64,000 nucleotides of DNA from Vanessa cardui (Eukaryota > Arthropoda > Insecta > Lepidoptera > Nymphalidae), in the NCBI RefSeq assembly GCF_905220365.1, contig NC_061136.1, positions 10,333,702-10,397,701 on the forward strand. Reading direction: 5' to 3'. Position 1 is the stretch's first letter, and the number at the start of each line of letters is the position of its first letter. Below, piece by piece: positions 51,290 through 63,914 of the stretch. A model generated the notes under the pieces. That model had not been told where the DNA came from, searched no databases, and was given only the letters and a program-made list of their open reading frames with translations. The position numbers were made by a program, and so were the translations under genes.

Positions 51290-52380
51290 GGCATCGTTTT
51301 ACATAGAAATTATGTAAATCTCTTGACTCGCATAATCCATCATTTATAACCCCGCTAATATGCAGCTTAATCTCTTTAATCCCATTAATTTAATTAGCAT
51401 AAGTGAACCGAGATTAATTCAGTCACTTCAATCATGAACACCGCGTCACGGTTCCAGTATAACCGACGTGAAAAAAAACCGATAATCGAATTACGTAAAG
51501 AAATTCACTTTTGCCTCAGATAGAAATAAAAAAACCGAATCGCGTAAGAGATACTTGCGTTAAAACGATTTCAAGAACCAAAAAAACAATTTGGAAATGT
51601 TTTCGCAAATCATTGCGACTATTGTGTACCGATAATGTACTAGCGGAGAGTGAGCCGAACAAAAAGGTTCACTTAATTGCGTGGGGAAGATCGCTGAAAG
51701 GCGAACGGGCATTGTTCTCCCGCGAGGCCTTTATACGGGCCCGCTCGATCGCCCGACTCATCAATTTCCTCGGATTGACGGACTCGGAGCGATAGAGATT
51801 TAGTTTCGTATCTCCGAACTAATTCCACTTGACGTGCGGTCTCATTACATCTTCTACGCTGCTTCCTATTCCGGCGAAAAATTAAGGATCTAAAGTGCAT
51901 TCGGTGCTCTATCATGTCATCATTAATCTAGCTTGCTCTTAAGCTAAAGCATGCCACAAAATGTTGCAAAATCCGAGCTTCATTCTCGCACGATCTAATA
52001 AATGAAGCTTAATTACATAAATAATCTAGAAGCATTTACTCGGCGCTGTTTATTTCCACTTCTCAAATGATAATGAAATCGTAGCAAAACCGAGATTTAC
52101 TCGCACCAAAGCGAATAGAGCACCTTAATTGGAGCTCATTTATAAATCTAACAAGGAACCGGTAAAGGTACGTTCGCTCGTTGCGTTCATATCTATGTGA
52201 AATTAGACAAAACAGAAGTGGCGCATTATGTTGTTATATCTCGGGATTGAACTAAAATCTTCACTTCCCCCTGGTCCTTTAGACTGTTCTACGTCTATCA
52301 TTAATCTTGCAAGGCTGCGGGTTAAACAGCGCTCTCTCTGAATTACTCAGTGACGTTACAAAGATTATATAATTTTGCGA
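51290..52380 (-). promoter_or_regulatory. candidate conserved regulatory region upstream of mir-993
   Basis: This is the longest repeat-free, compositionally distinct stretch in the 5' half. It starts with dense homeodomain-type motifs: TAATATGC, K50-type TTTAATCCC, TTAATTTAATTAGC and GATTAATTC. It continues through GCGAGGCCTTTATACGGGCC, CCCGACTCATCAATTTC and AGCTTAATTACATAAATAAT. It begins 1.25 kb upstream of the mir-993 hairpin on its strand. ORFs on both strands across 51511-51915 look like by-products of the higher GC and show no domain I recognise. Confidence 0.35.
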
Positions 52381-53124
52381 TAAGATCTACGCAAGCTGTA
52401 ACTTTAAATTTACATCAAAAATGTTTTTCATAAAAGGTTTTGATAAAATATGCATGAAATTTTGCTTAAAGTAAAATATTTATGTGAAACAAAATAAATA
52501 GTAATATCGATAAATAAATCGTGGTCCCTCGTGAAGCATTTCAGAGTAACATTTAACTACGACGTCGGCACAAATCCCTTGTCTACGTTAACGTGACATG
52601 ATCATATCTCAGTCGTCTGCTACCAACATTTCTAATAAAAATGACGCTATATTCTGGAATCCATTATACATTGATTCGTTTTGTTTTTATAGATGAATAG
52701 ACTATAGTATATCCACTATATAGTGAATAGAACAGATAGCAACAACTTCACTAATTATATTATTTTAAGTTAAACCAAATATACTAGTAAAACAACGATC
52801 ATAAAATATTATAGGCATATTAAAAAACTGTATTCATGAATGACTTCATTTGAAGATTATTATTTTTAAATTGATGATTTGTATTAATCTTTATAATAAA
52901 TTATAAATGTTTAAGAGCAATAAATTTTGGCTCATAATAAACTTTATATTTACAACACAAAATTACGAGACATTGTAAAATAAAATTTACACAACAATAT
53001 TTGTTTATGTTTTAATAAATTACAATTTTACGATCTTGTCGAAGTTATAATATATCATATCTAAAAATATTCATTTCAAACAAATATTGGAAACATTTTA
53101 TCGTACAAAAGTACTAAATCTTAC

Positions 53125-53187
53125 CTCCGTTAAATTGTTTTTCCACCGGCTCCGTCGTATTCATATCGGCGTGTTTTCCCCGGAGAT
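53125..53187 (-). other. candidate short exon bounded by splice sites
   Basis: On the minus strand TATGTTGCAG precedes 53187 and GTAAGA follows 53125, enclosing 63 nt at clearly higher GC than the flanks. One of the three frames is open throughout and contains an ATG reading MNTTEPVEKQFNG; the other two have stops. It lies on the same strand as mir-993 (3 kb downstream) and Dfd (24 kb downstream). It could be a 5' leader exon of Dfd, an exon of the mir-993 primary transcript, or part of an unrelated non-coding RNA. I do not recognise the peptide, and both splice signals are short enough to arise by chance. Confidence 0.35.
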
Positions 53188-54195
53188 CTGCAACATACAG
53201 TCCCAAGGGTTACATTTCAATATGCTTACTAAGCAAACATAAACTTTAATTTCGACGTCCCATATTTTATGAGAAAGCAATATCTCCAGACGCGGTATCT
53301 ATTTTTGAACGAGTATATGGCATATACTGGCATATACGTACACTCGTTGAGTTTTAATGGCGACGTGAATCAAAAGTTCGGCAATTATGTTTACATTTTT
53401 TTTAATATTGTGTTCACAGAGTTCTGCTTGTATGGAAAATCAATTAAATAAAAACGAGTTTTCTGTTATTTCCAAATATAAAGCTAACAAAAACATTTGT
53501 TTGGTTCCATTGGTAATATATTTCATACAACCATTATACCTAGTATAGACCGATGAGTAGGTAGACTATTCTACAGCTATTCGCAATAAGCGCATCGATG
53601 TAACTAAAATTGGTTAATACTCTTGAAATATCTAGGGTGTAAGCGTTATTTGTCCAATATATACATACATTAAGAAAATTACAATTCTGAAATAATAATA
53701 CAGATACATACAAATTTATAATTAAAAAATGTATATCCATGACGAGAATATAAGACGTTTCGCTAAACTCTAAAGTGATAATATCAATTATAAATACAAA
53801 GCGGATTAATAAAACAATATCAGTGATAAGATTAGTATGAGTTTGAATTCCAGTTTTAATCATAATATTACTTTAAATAAATTCCATTGCTCTCTGTGAA
53901 GAAATTATAGCATAATTCCCAGGGGATAATGCTCCATTCATTCCTGCATTAATTAAATTTTATGTTTGAACTCGACGAATTAATTTTCCTAGAGCACAAT
54001 GTCTCTGAAATAACAATTTTGAGTAGAAATTCGTTATCATTATTATTGCCGGAGAATATTTATTCGTTTCAGTAATAATAAATTAGTATCGAATAAATGC
54101 TACAATGAAAGCATAAAGACAATATCGACACATCTTACCCCACTTTTAATTTACATAATTTCGATCGTATAGTTTAAAACAGATACTAAAATCAA

Positions 54196-54446
54196 TTACA
54201 AAACAACAACAGCAGCGTGTAAATTTCCCACTACTGGAAAAAAGCATCTTCTCCCTTTTGAGGAGAAGGTTCGGAAACTATCCCATCACGTTCGAAACAA
54301 ATTCCTCGCGATGTTATCCTTCACGGCCGAGTACGAGATGAATTATATACAAATTAAGCACATAAATTTTCAGTGGTGCTTACCTGGGTTTGTACCCGCA
54401 GCCATCGGTTAAGACGCGTTCTAACCACTGCGCCACCTCGGCTCTC
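54196..54446 (-). mobile_element. tRNA-headed SINE, diverged
   Basis: The head GCCGAGGTGGCGCAGTGGTT and body are recognisable, but the body is diverged and shortened around 54285-54305. The tail is a (GTT)n run. A possible 7-bp duplication AAATCAA flanks it (54189-54195 and 54447-54453). Confidence 0.82.
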
Positions 54447-55804
54447 AAATCAACAACATTTGAGGTTTTATTGAACCGATGTTTGATTGAATTGAGTTAA
54501 TCAAAATACTTCAGCAGTTTACAGACTAAATTCGACTCGTGTGACCTCGCTAAACAAATATATAATTCCACACAATGTTCAACATCATACCCACAACGGT
54601 TACATTAAACTTACTCTCATTACACAAAAACTTTCCTCTTTATATTAAAGTTAATGACTTAACTTTTCGCACTTCAGAGATTACCTATTACAATAGTAAT
54701 TCACGGAGAAAATATTTTTAAATACTTAATACGAAATATTTAAAATAAAACCTTATGCTTTGACTTAAGCCGTTACGTTAAGTCAATAATCAGTAAAAAT
54801 GTTGTGTGAAGAAACAGATTATACTTTTGTCCGAGAAATAAGCGTTGTTAGAGATAATGGAGTTATACTAATCTTTCAACAGTATGGTGTCGGTAAGCCT
54901 GAGTGTAAAATTCGGTAGTACTAGAGTATATTGCAATTCTCATAGAACTCAAAATATGTATCTACATTTACTTGTATATGTAGTCAAAGAAAAAACTATG
55001 AGCGTTTCTGAGAAACATCACGATTTCAATAAAATAGGGAGAGCGTGAAATATGTTTCATTATTCATTACAGAGAGTAGTTTTAAAGAAATATCGATTGG
55101 ATATTCAGACTTTACCTAAACTCAATGAAAATATTAACGGTACATAAATCAGCTCGGTCGGCTGGCACCGCGCCAAGCTATCGTACCATCAGACCTTAGG
55201 GCTTAGCGCAAACTGACCGTTATTCCTGTCATAATTTAAAGTAAAAATACTATTGACATTTTAAACACCGTTTCGTACGCAATAGCCGTTCACAAATTTT
55301 TGGCTTGAATTCTGCTGGATTTTAAAGCGAATATTGTTTAATGGTACGAAATAAATTTTCGTGACAAATTTACTGCTGTTTCATTTTTATCTTTATATAT
55401 TTTAATAATGAATTGTAACGGTGAAATTTATATTATTTATACATATATACAGAAAATAATGAGCCGTTCTTAATGATTTTGATTCATATTATAAGCGACC
55501 GAAGTTATAATTCTATATAAAAATAATATTTGTATCATATACCTAATAATGAAAACCATAGTCTTCTGATAGCAAAACATTCATGTATACTTGTAAAATA
55601 AATGTAAACTCGAAAAACGTGGTCAGGTGAAAAGAAAAGAAAAAACATTTACCTAAAATTTTATAATGAGTAGGGACAAGCGGAAATTAATGTTAAATGG
55701 AACAAACAATTACCGTAATTAAATAAGACAGCGAATTTTAAAAAGCAAAAAATATCCCTTTCACAAATGCCGAGGCTTTTAATGTTTTCCATTTAAGATT
55801 CAAT

Positions 55805-56098
55805 TATACAGTAACAGTTACAGTAACAACCTGTAAATATCCCACAGCTGGGCTAAGGCCTCCTTCTCCCTTTAAGAAGAGGGTTCGGAACGTATTCCAC
55901 CATGCTGTTCCAATGCTGGTTGGTGGAATGCACATGTGGCAGAATTTCAATGAAATTAGACACATGAAGGTTTCCTAACATGATGTTTTCCTTCACCGCC
56001 GAGCACGAGATGAATTATAAACACGAATTTAACACATATACATAGAAATCATCGATTAAGATGCATTCGTTATAACCACTGGGCCATTTCAGCTCCGT
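55805..56098 (-). mobile_element. tRNA-headed SINE (Metulj-like)
   Basis: This copy has the same body and tail as the copy at 60.8 kb, including TTCCACCAACCAGCATTGG and GTGGGATATTTACAG. The tRNA-like head is partly deleted: the B box is missing, while the A-box part GGCCCAGTGGTTATAACG remains. A 9-bp duplication AGATTCAAT flanks it (55796-55804 and 56099-56107). Confidence 0.88.
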
Positions 56099-58529
56099 AG
56101 ATTCAATAATATAAAGAATAAGATTCAATCATAAATATTATAAAAATACGTCTAGTAAACTTAAAATCTAATAAATATTAGGTGTAAATATTTATGTATA
56201 AATGCAGTTGAACCAAAGTCAATATCTTAAGCGAAACGAGCACATTACTCGGTCGTGGCGTAATGGGCCGAGAACTCTAACTACATAGAGTATGCCGGCG
56301 ACAGAGACAATTGCTTAAACTTAATTCAACACTAAATTCCAGACGATATCTGCATTCCGCATAGCGAAACTAGCTCGGTTACACAATCCAAATGTTAATT
56401 TGGTTCCAAAATACATTGCCTAAACTTCGTATTTACATGAATGTAAGATTTACAGTGACTAGTTAACATGCAATTTGTGCTATAAAAATATTTATTTTAT
56501 GCGACACTACTTTTATTTGCTCTCCGCAGTGCCGGCTGCGTTCGCGTTGGTATTTTATATGGATTATACAGTTTTTTCATCCGCGTTGTGTCCATTCCAG
56601 ATTAAAAACTATGCTTTTTTTGTTTGAATTCGAGTTTAATTTTAATATTACATTTTAATATTACAAGCAGACATTTATTATATGTAGAATATAGATGTAG
56701 GTATATAATAAATTTAAAAATTTGTTATTGAATCATTATTTTGAATATAACGTAATTGTCGGTATGGAATATATAATCTCTCTAGTAGAAAATACAATTA
56801 CTGCAAAAATTGTTCACTTTAATCCCGTTTATATTAGAACTAATCCGTAACATTTTTTAATAAAAACAAGTTTCAACAGCCGAGACAATTCGTTTCAAGA
56901 TCAGAGTGACAAGTAATCCTATTAGTTAAAACCGCTTCGGCTTTGCTTGGAGTCTTTGCGGGCAGATAACCCATTCACAATACGACGCTACGCTTAGATA
57001 AGTCTCGCCGGAATGCTGTTAGCTGAAATTGCATTTGCATATCGCACTTACCTCCTCTATTGTGAATAGTCGGAGCTAGAGAGAAATACAAAACTTGGAA
57101 AAAAAAGATAAGTACTTGGTATTATTGTTAGTAGCTGGCTAGATAACTTTAAGCCGGGATAATAGCCGGGCATAGCAATTTGGCATGACACAGTTATATG
57201 TATAAAATGCAAATGCTTTTATTTGTTTGGGTTTTATATAATTTTATATATGCATATTGTACTTAATAATTTAATATGTATTATTCTACATTTTAACATT
57301 AAAAGTAATAAGATAACCCTTTGTACACAATTTTGTATTTTATTTTATTTATCGTTGCTAGTTATTTTATTGTTTGGCGTAAAATTAAGCATATTTATAG
57401 AATTTTGTCAAATAGTATATTTTGTGTTGAATACAAATTTTAATTCTAAAAAATATTATCGGCTTTCACGAAAGTTTGTTTTCAAACGCTATTTAATACA
57501 AAATTACACAATACAATTAAAAAGAAGTTTAATGTATAGGTATGTGTTTGATAAGATAATGTAAATTCACGAATGGAAAATGAACTTAAAATTATGAATA
57601 ATATATTTTGTACTTTTTGCCAGATACATAGGATCTTGCAAAAAGGTTATAACAATGAACAGTTGTTCACGTATAAATAATTTAGTCATTTCTTTACTGT
57701 TGCACATTTTTCAAAGAAAATGCAATATTATATTGATAATAAAAGACTATAAAACAAAAATCCCATATAAAATTATTCGATTTTCAAAAGTCGTATTTCA
57801 TATTTATTCAAGTCGCAGCGCACCGACTAAAGTAATACGATATGACAAGTTACACGAAACAGCTTCGGTAAAAAATATACGAGTTCTCTGTTCTTAATTA
57901 CTCTATAGTGCGCTTGTGGAGCTCGAATTGGTGAAAATGCATCCGTAAATTAAGCCGATGTCCATTTGCTCGAATTTACTCAACGGGTTAAAATTTGCAT
58001 GATAGCGACACTTTATTACGCCGTATTTTATACTTTATCTCCCAACATACAAGCGTTTCCCTTTAAAGCGGTATTATAATTAAATTATTATAATGTAACT
58101 TTCATCGGACACTGATATAATCTTTTGTTTATGGTCTTATGAGATTAATGTTAATATTAAAATATGATTTCGTTAGGTTTGAAGGAACGGTTTATTCTTA
58201 ATTACATATATTGATGATATGTATCTCTTTAATCAAGTATTTACACATGGTATCGCTTATAAAAATTACATTATTTTTTATAAATTTTGTAGTCTGTAAT
58301 CAATTTTAAGCGTGCAATGATAGTAACCAATTATTTTATTGTCACATTGCATGACAGTGCATGTTTTATTAATCGTTTAGATAATAAGTTATATATAAGT
58401 ATATATTAGTAATGTTGACACTATTTTCACATTCCATAATTAATATAATAAATTCTCGAAATCAAAAGATGATTTACTAACAAAAATATAACATCAGCAA
58501 CGTTAGTGCATTTTAATTCGGCCGGGTAA

Positions 58530-58720
58530 AATCAGATAGCAAGATGGCGGCCGTGGCGGGTAAGCGGGTGGGGTTAAGCGGGGGTCGTAATTTCGCGCCC
58601 GGAGCGACATCTATAATTCCGGCGAGCATTCATAAATTAGCATACGTATTAGATTGCACGAACCGTTGTACAAATTCTGTGCACGATTGTACTTACGGAT
58701 CCGGACCATTGAGTAAATTA
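58530..58720. promoter_or_regulatory. GC-rich island with Pho/YY1-like site
   Basis: A sudden GC-rich block, with GCAAGATGGCGGCCGTGG at 58539-58556, then GTAAGCGGGTGGGGTTAAGC and TTTCGCGCCCGGAGCGACAT. GCCATCTT on the minus strand fits the Pho/YY1 core. The plus strand has ATGGCGGCC and a GGTAAGC donor-like site 14 nt on, so a tiny first exon is a remote alternative. The overlapping 88-codon ORF has no recognised domain. Confidence 0.3.
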
Positions 58721-59622
58721 AGTGTAATTAAGAAAAATGTAAAAGTTTTATGTCGTTCGATTTTGGACCACATTCGATTGTACTCATTTAAATATAGTAC
58801 GACTACTTAAAGTACGTAAGTAAGTATTTTGGTCCTTTAGAATATATAAAGGTAGGATTCAAAATTTAATATAAAAAAATTATAATAAAATTAAAACTTC
58901 AACTAAAATATTTTAAGATATGTATGATCGGTAATAGTTGTTTATTAATTGAATTAAAAAATCAGATAGCCCTTTATTTATACGAATATAAATAGGTAGG
59001 CATCACAAAAGAAAACATTATTTTCATCATTAGCGCGAAATGTAAAAAGTATAAGAAAATACTGCATCGTTTATTTTTACGATGTTGGCAGATCGTCTTA
59101 GGATTAGTGCCTTAAATCCGATGTAAAAAAATACAATTTGCAATTTGTAACGTTAAGTCCATTTCACTAAATATACAATGAAAATAGAATTATTGCGTAA
59201 CGTTACTTAAACAAAGAAAGAAGAACAAAAGCCTATAAATAAATTAAGAAAAAATACAATTCAAAAGCTTAAATATAGAACTGAATACAGATAAAAAATA
59301 TTTAACAAACTTTAAAATAACTCCTATTTTAACGAAACATTAAAATAACGTTTCCAAGGGATATAAAATGTAAAATCATAAAGTAGCTTTAATGCTTGTC
59401 AAGTTCAGCTCATTAGTTATTCATTTTCGGTTTCATAGATCACAACTCTAATTTTACGCCATATTTTAATGTCCGCGGTGAAATAAAATCTTAGTGCACG
59501 GGATAATAAAGTAGGATTAGTGTTTAAGTTCTTGAATAAACCAGATGCGCTCTTAGAGTGTCGTAAAATAAGAATTATGTCTGCCTTCTTATGTTTTATC
59601 AGAAATAATACTTTTTAAGAAT

Positions 59623-59899
59623 ATTAATGTAAAGTAAGTAGCGGCTTGTAAATTCCCCACAGCTGGGATAAAAGTTCTTTTTTTGAAAATGTTAGAAGCC
59701 TATTGCACCACGCTTCTCCAATAACGGTTAGTGTATACAAATTTGACAAAATTCATTGAAAGTAGACACATGTACAGTAGGTTTCTTCGAGATAATTTTT
59801 ACTGCTGAGCATGAGATAAATAATGAATAGGATTGCATGAAAAACGGGCTACAATCGTCGGTTAAGATGCACTCGTTATAACCATTGGACCACAACCTA
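59623..59899 (-). mobile_element. tRNA-headed SINE, old diverged copy
   Basis: Degenerate copy: the tail-proximal motif (CCAGCTGTGGGGAATTTACA-type), the ACATGTGTC-type middle and the CATCTTAACCGACGATTGTA head remain, with many substitutions. A possible 7-bp duplication TAAGAAT flanks it (59616-59622 and 59900-59906). Confidence 0.7.
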
Positions 59900-60534
59900 T
59901 AAGAATTTTAAAAACATTTGAAATACATACCTTCTTATTAGATACAAGAAATATTTTAATACTTCTACCAAATATTAATCTTAAATTAAAATGCAAAGAA
60001 CTCACTCGAGAAAAGCACATGAAAACTTCTTATGAAATGTTCTAGTTTCATTTACTTCTAGTTTACAAATTACAGTAACGGGAATTGTAGCTTTTAATTA
60101 TTATTAGTTATAAATGCAAATATTATACAAGTACAACCATTCAAGCAAGAAATATAATAAAAAAATACTTGAATTTCTAGATAAAGTTAATTTCTTCATT
60201 GAGTTTTTTTATACCTACCTACAGAAATGTTATCTCCAATTAGCGTACATATACTTACTCGTACAGGAAACTGGTTATAAGATTGTGCGTGTAAAATATT
60301 CGTTCATATAATATATATATTTATAAAAATACCTCACGTATTGTGACGCTATTGTGTCGTAACAGGATTTTTTTATAGATATAAAAACACATAATAATTA
60401 CTTCCGACCACTAATATAGCCAGTATTACCTACTCACGTTTCTTATATGTTTTATATTAACTAATCGTGCAAATATATGTTAAACCTAACAGTTTGCTAG
60501 CCTAAATTTCATTATAATTTATGAATCTATATTA

Positions 60535-60715
60535 ATATTACAGCCTCTGTCTATCTGTATGTCGCTCTTTTACGACCAAATCGCTGAGACGAATTTGATG
60601 AAATTGGTACGAAGCAAACTTAAACTCCAAGAAGGGACATAAGCTACTTTATTGCCTGATTCAATAATTATAACAATACCCTAAAACGCGAGCGAACCTG
60701 CGGGCGACTACTACT
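60535..60715 (+). repeat. interspersed repeat family B
   Basis: CTGTCTATCTGTATGTCGCT, ACGACCAAATCGCTGAGACG, AATTTGATGAAATTGGTACG and CCTGCGGGCGACTACTACTT, colinear with 2255-2415. Confidence 0.65.
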
Positions 60716-60815
60716 TCACTATAAAGTTACGTAGCAAATAGATGATGTCAAATCGTTTATATTTATGAGATCTCCAAACTTTTACTAGAGGGGTTTTACA
60801 TACGAATTCTGAGCA

Positions 60816-61113
60816 GTAAAGTAAAGTAAAAAAGTAAATTAACAGCCTGTAAATTTCCCACTGCTGGGATAAGGCCTCTTCGTCCATTAATGAGAGGGTT
60901 TGGAACATGTTGCACCGCGCTGTTCCAATGCGGGTTGGTGGAATGCACATGTGGCAGAATTTTGATGAAATTAGACAAATACAGGTTTCCTCAGGATGTT
61001 TTCCTGAGATGAATTCTAAACACATATTAAGCATATATATATAGTGGTGCTTGCCTGGGTTTGAACCCGCAATCATCGGTTAAGATGCACGCGTTCTAAC
61101 CACTGGACCATCT
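60816..61113 (-). mobile_element. tRNA-headed lepidopteran SINE (Metulj-like), near full length
   Basis: On the minus strand it starts with a tRNA-like head (CCAGTGGTTAGAACGCGTGC, then B box GGGTTCAAACCC). The body follows (AACATCCTGAGGAAACC, TTCCACCAACCCGCATTGG, CAGCAGTGGGAAATTTACAG) and ends in a simple TTACTTTAC-type tail. An 11-bp direct repeat AATTCTGAGCA flanks it at 60805-60815 and 61114-61124, a clear target-site duplication. The reading frames across it are shadows of the SINE. Confidence 0.9.
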
Positions 61114-63914
61114 AATTCTGAGCATTAAATATATCTTAATATAAATATGTATCTTTTATAATCCTTAAACCTTAGTTTGGTTCATAGATATATTGTTATC
61201 TTTCACGACAATCGAATTGATAATGTTATAAAAGAAGAACGTTTTTTAATTTACAAAAGAACACTGAGATAACAACGCGTGCTCAAAAAAAAATTGTAAG
61301 TTGTAAAGAAATAACGATATATTATGTCAAAAGTTTACGACCCGAACGTATGTATGCAATATCCAATATCAAATTTCTGATTAAAATATATGTCAAACTT
61401 AACCGTTTTATGTATGCGCATGTTTTAAAAATTAACTTTACATTTGGACGCAGAAAAAAAATTGTTATTACATTTAAATGTCAACTATAGTTTCTCCTAA
61501 TAGTAGTCCCACATTCGATCTTTCTCAAAGGATGCAAATAATAAATTGCAAACACTGTTTACTAAACTATACACAAAATTAAAACTATAAGTATATAAAG
61601 ACTACCCAAAGCCCCCCAAAAAATAATCCCAAGTGAACTTAAGACTGATTTAAGTTTATTAGAAAATTATTATTAAAATCGTAGGAAAATCTAGTAAAGG
61701 AAAACATACTTTTAAATCGTATTCATTAAAAACAAATATTAAAAAAGTATTTAAGTGGTCAAGTAATATATCGGTTCGAATGTACATACTGTTATTCGAA
61801 AAATAATAATGCTACAGATTATATTTAATATTCTTATACGACATATAATTAAGTAAGCGTATGCGAGAAGCATTCCGAATAAACCAATATAAATATTAAG
61901 TAAACTTTTAGAATACCCGACACAGTCTTCATACTTATACTTTGAGCATATGACATGCATACATATGGCATTATCTTCATAGATTTAATTTAGTCGAAAC
62001 CGTATTGCAAATCCTAATTCTCTGCAAACAAGACAATCCTCCGAGTCTCATAACAGCTCGTATACAAAATTGCTTTTCCCATATCAGACGCCAGCAGGGA
62101 ATTCAGTGTTTGTTGTTGTAATAGAGCGAGAAAGTTAACCATATTATGGGATAAAAGAAATATAATATGTAACTTATAAACGATACCTAACGCTCTGCTG
62201 GAATAATGCATATATAATGTATATACATAGTAAATGAGGAAGTAGCGCTCTTATGTATAATGTACGTTTATTGAGCCTATGCAGCTGAATTGATTTCATT
62301 ATACCTTAAGTCTTAATACAGGATAGTAGACTTAGTGAAATGTAACTTCACAAGTGATTCAGTATGTTCGTGAGTTTTACGCGAACAAATTGCGAATACC
62401 TACTTATCAACACTGTTAACACAAACTATTTCATAGAGATAAATAATCGTTGGATAGTTTTTATAACCGATACGATGAAATATTTACACATATATAGTTA
62501 TTTAAAAGTTTAATATGTGTGTGTGGAGGTTTGAAATAGAAATTTTATAGATATATTTCAATAAAACTTTTCTATTTGAAACAGTTCCCTAGGTTAATGT
62601 AATATCAAACACATATTACTATAGGGAATGGAAGAGCTCTATGGCGGAATGGAAAAATACATCGAAATTATGCAAACGACTGCATGCGGACTAACTTTTG
62701 AACATAGTATCATGTTTTTATTATGAAAACCCCGACGACCGATATATTTCCCTGAGTTTATTTTAAAGCTAGTTCCACGTTATGCGTTTTTTATTACAGC
62801 AAATTTAAAAAAAAATTATAACGACCTTCAATAAATATGTGTGTGTGTCTTCGGTTTAACTTTTAGCTCAATGAAATTTAAATTATAATTCAACCAGGAA
62901 ATTCGATCTTCAATATTCTAGCATACATTACAAATTCAATAAGAAAGTACTATTAATATTACAATTATTAAAATCGATATTGTATTATTTAAAGCGATAA
63001 ATAAAATGACATGATAAATTTCTACCTACAGTATGAAGGGCACTTAAGTTAACCCGCTTGTTGCTTTTATTTCATGAGTATACCGTATCAGATCAGAATA
63101 ATTTTCCTACTAGAGTTAACGATTATTACCGATGGTGATGACAACAGGTACGACGGTTTTGAATTTGAACGCTACCGACGTACGGTTAGCAAAATTGTTA
63201 CCGTAACTCGATGCCGTAACCGTAAAGGAAAGATTATTTGGTTGCCGCAGTATGTTCCGTATAAATAAGACTGCCATCTAATCTATGGCTTATGCATACT
63301 TTTTAAAGTATACGCAAATAATACGATTCTTTATTCGTATTTGCAATCGAGACATGCTCCTGGTTTAACAAATTCGTCATTATTTTTATTTTTATTTTTT
63401 ACCCATAATACAAACTTTATTATTTTTGTGATTGAAGTTTCCAATTAATATTATAATTGTTCTTTAAGTATAATGAATATAAAGATTCATACTTTCTATA
63501 ATATAAAAAAAATCGTCGTTTTTAAGATTAAAAAAAGTTTTATGGAACTTATCAGCTTCAACAGCTTATATAATCTCTGTCGCTATGATAAATAAAATCA
63601 GCAAAGACCCAATTCAGTACGACCCGTGAACATGTGAGTTCAAAGAGATCTTATAAATATTTTCGGCGAGAACAGCTTGACTTGTGTTGGTTAAACCAAC
63701 ACGAAGTTAACAACATTGTAAAACGTAATGGCTGCATGTTACTCGCAATTTCATCGTCCGCGTCGAGCGTTAATAGCTACTGCAATGCTATACTATAGAT
63801 TGCATTTGGAGTTTCATTGCGACAGTATCTCGGTAATACAAGATAATTAGGGACGATATTTGCTTAAGCTTTCCGAACGCTTGTTTTTGTTGCGATCAAT
63901 ATATTCTTTACCAG

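Noticed and set aside
51511..51915. Plus-strand 94-codon and minus-strand 80-codon Arg/Ser-rich ORFs
   Set aside because: They overlap on opposite strands in a GC-richer block and have no recognisable domain. Non-coding regulatory sequence explains them better.
56521..56551. Plus-strand acceptor TTTGCTCTCCGCAG followed 20 nt later by GGTATT, suggesting a micro-exon
   Set aside because: A 20-nt exon with a weak donor and no partner exons is not supportable. The GC-rich patch may belong to a repeat.
57223..57564. 113-codon plus-strand ORF
   Set aside because: Residue content (Ile, Leu, Phe, Tyr, Lys) follows the AT-rich base composition and no motif is recognised. The apparent hydrophobic segments are what such DNA gives by chance.
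60711..61076. 121-codon and 60-codon ORFs at 60.7-61.1 kb, and the 115-codon ORF at 30.7-31.1 kb
   Set aside because: The proteins resemble each other only because both lie across copies of the same non-coding SINE.
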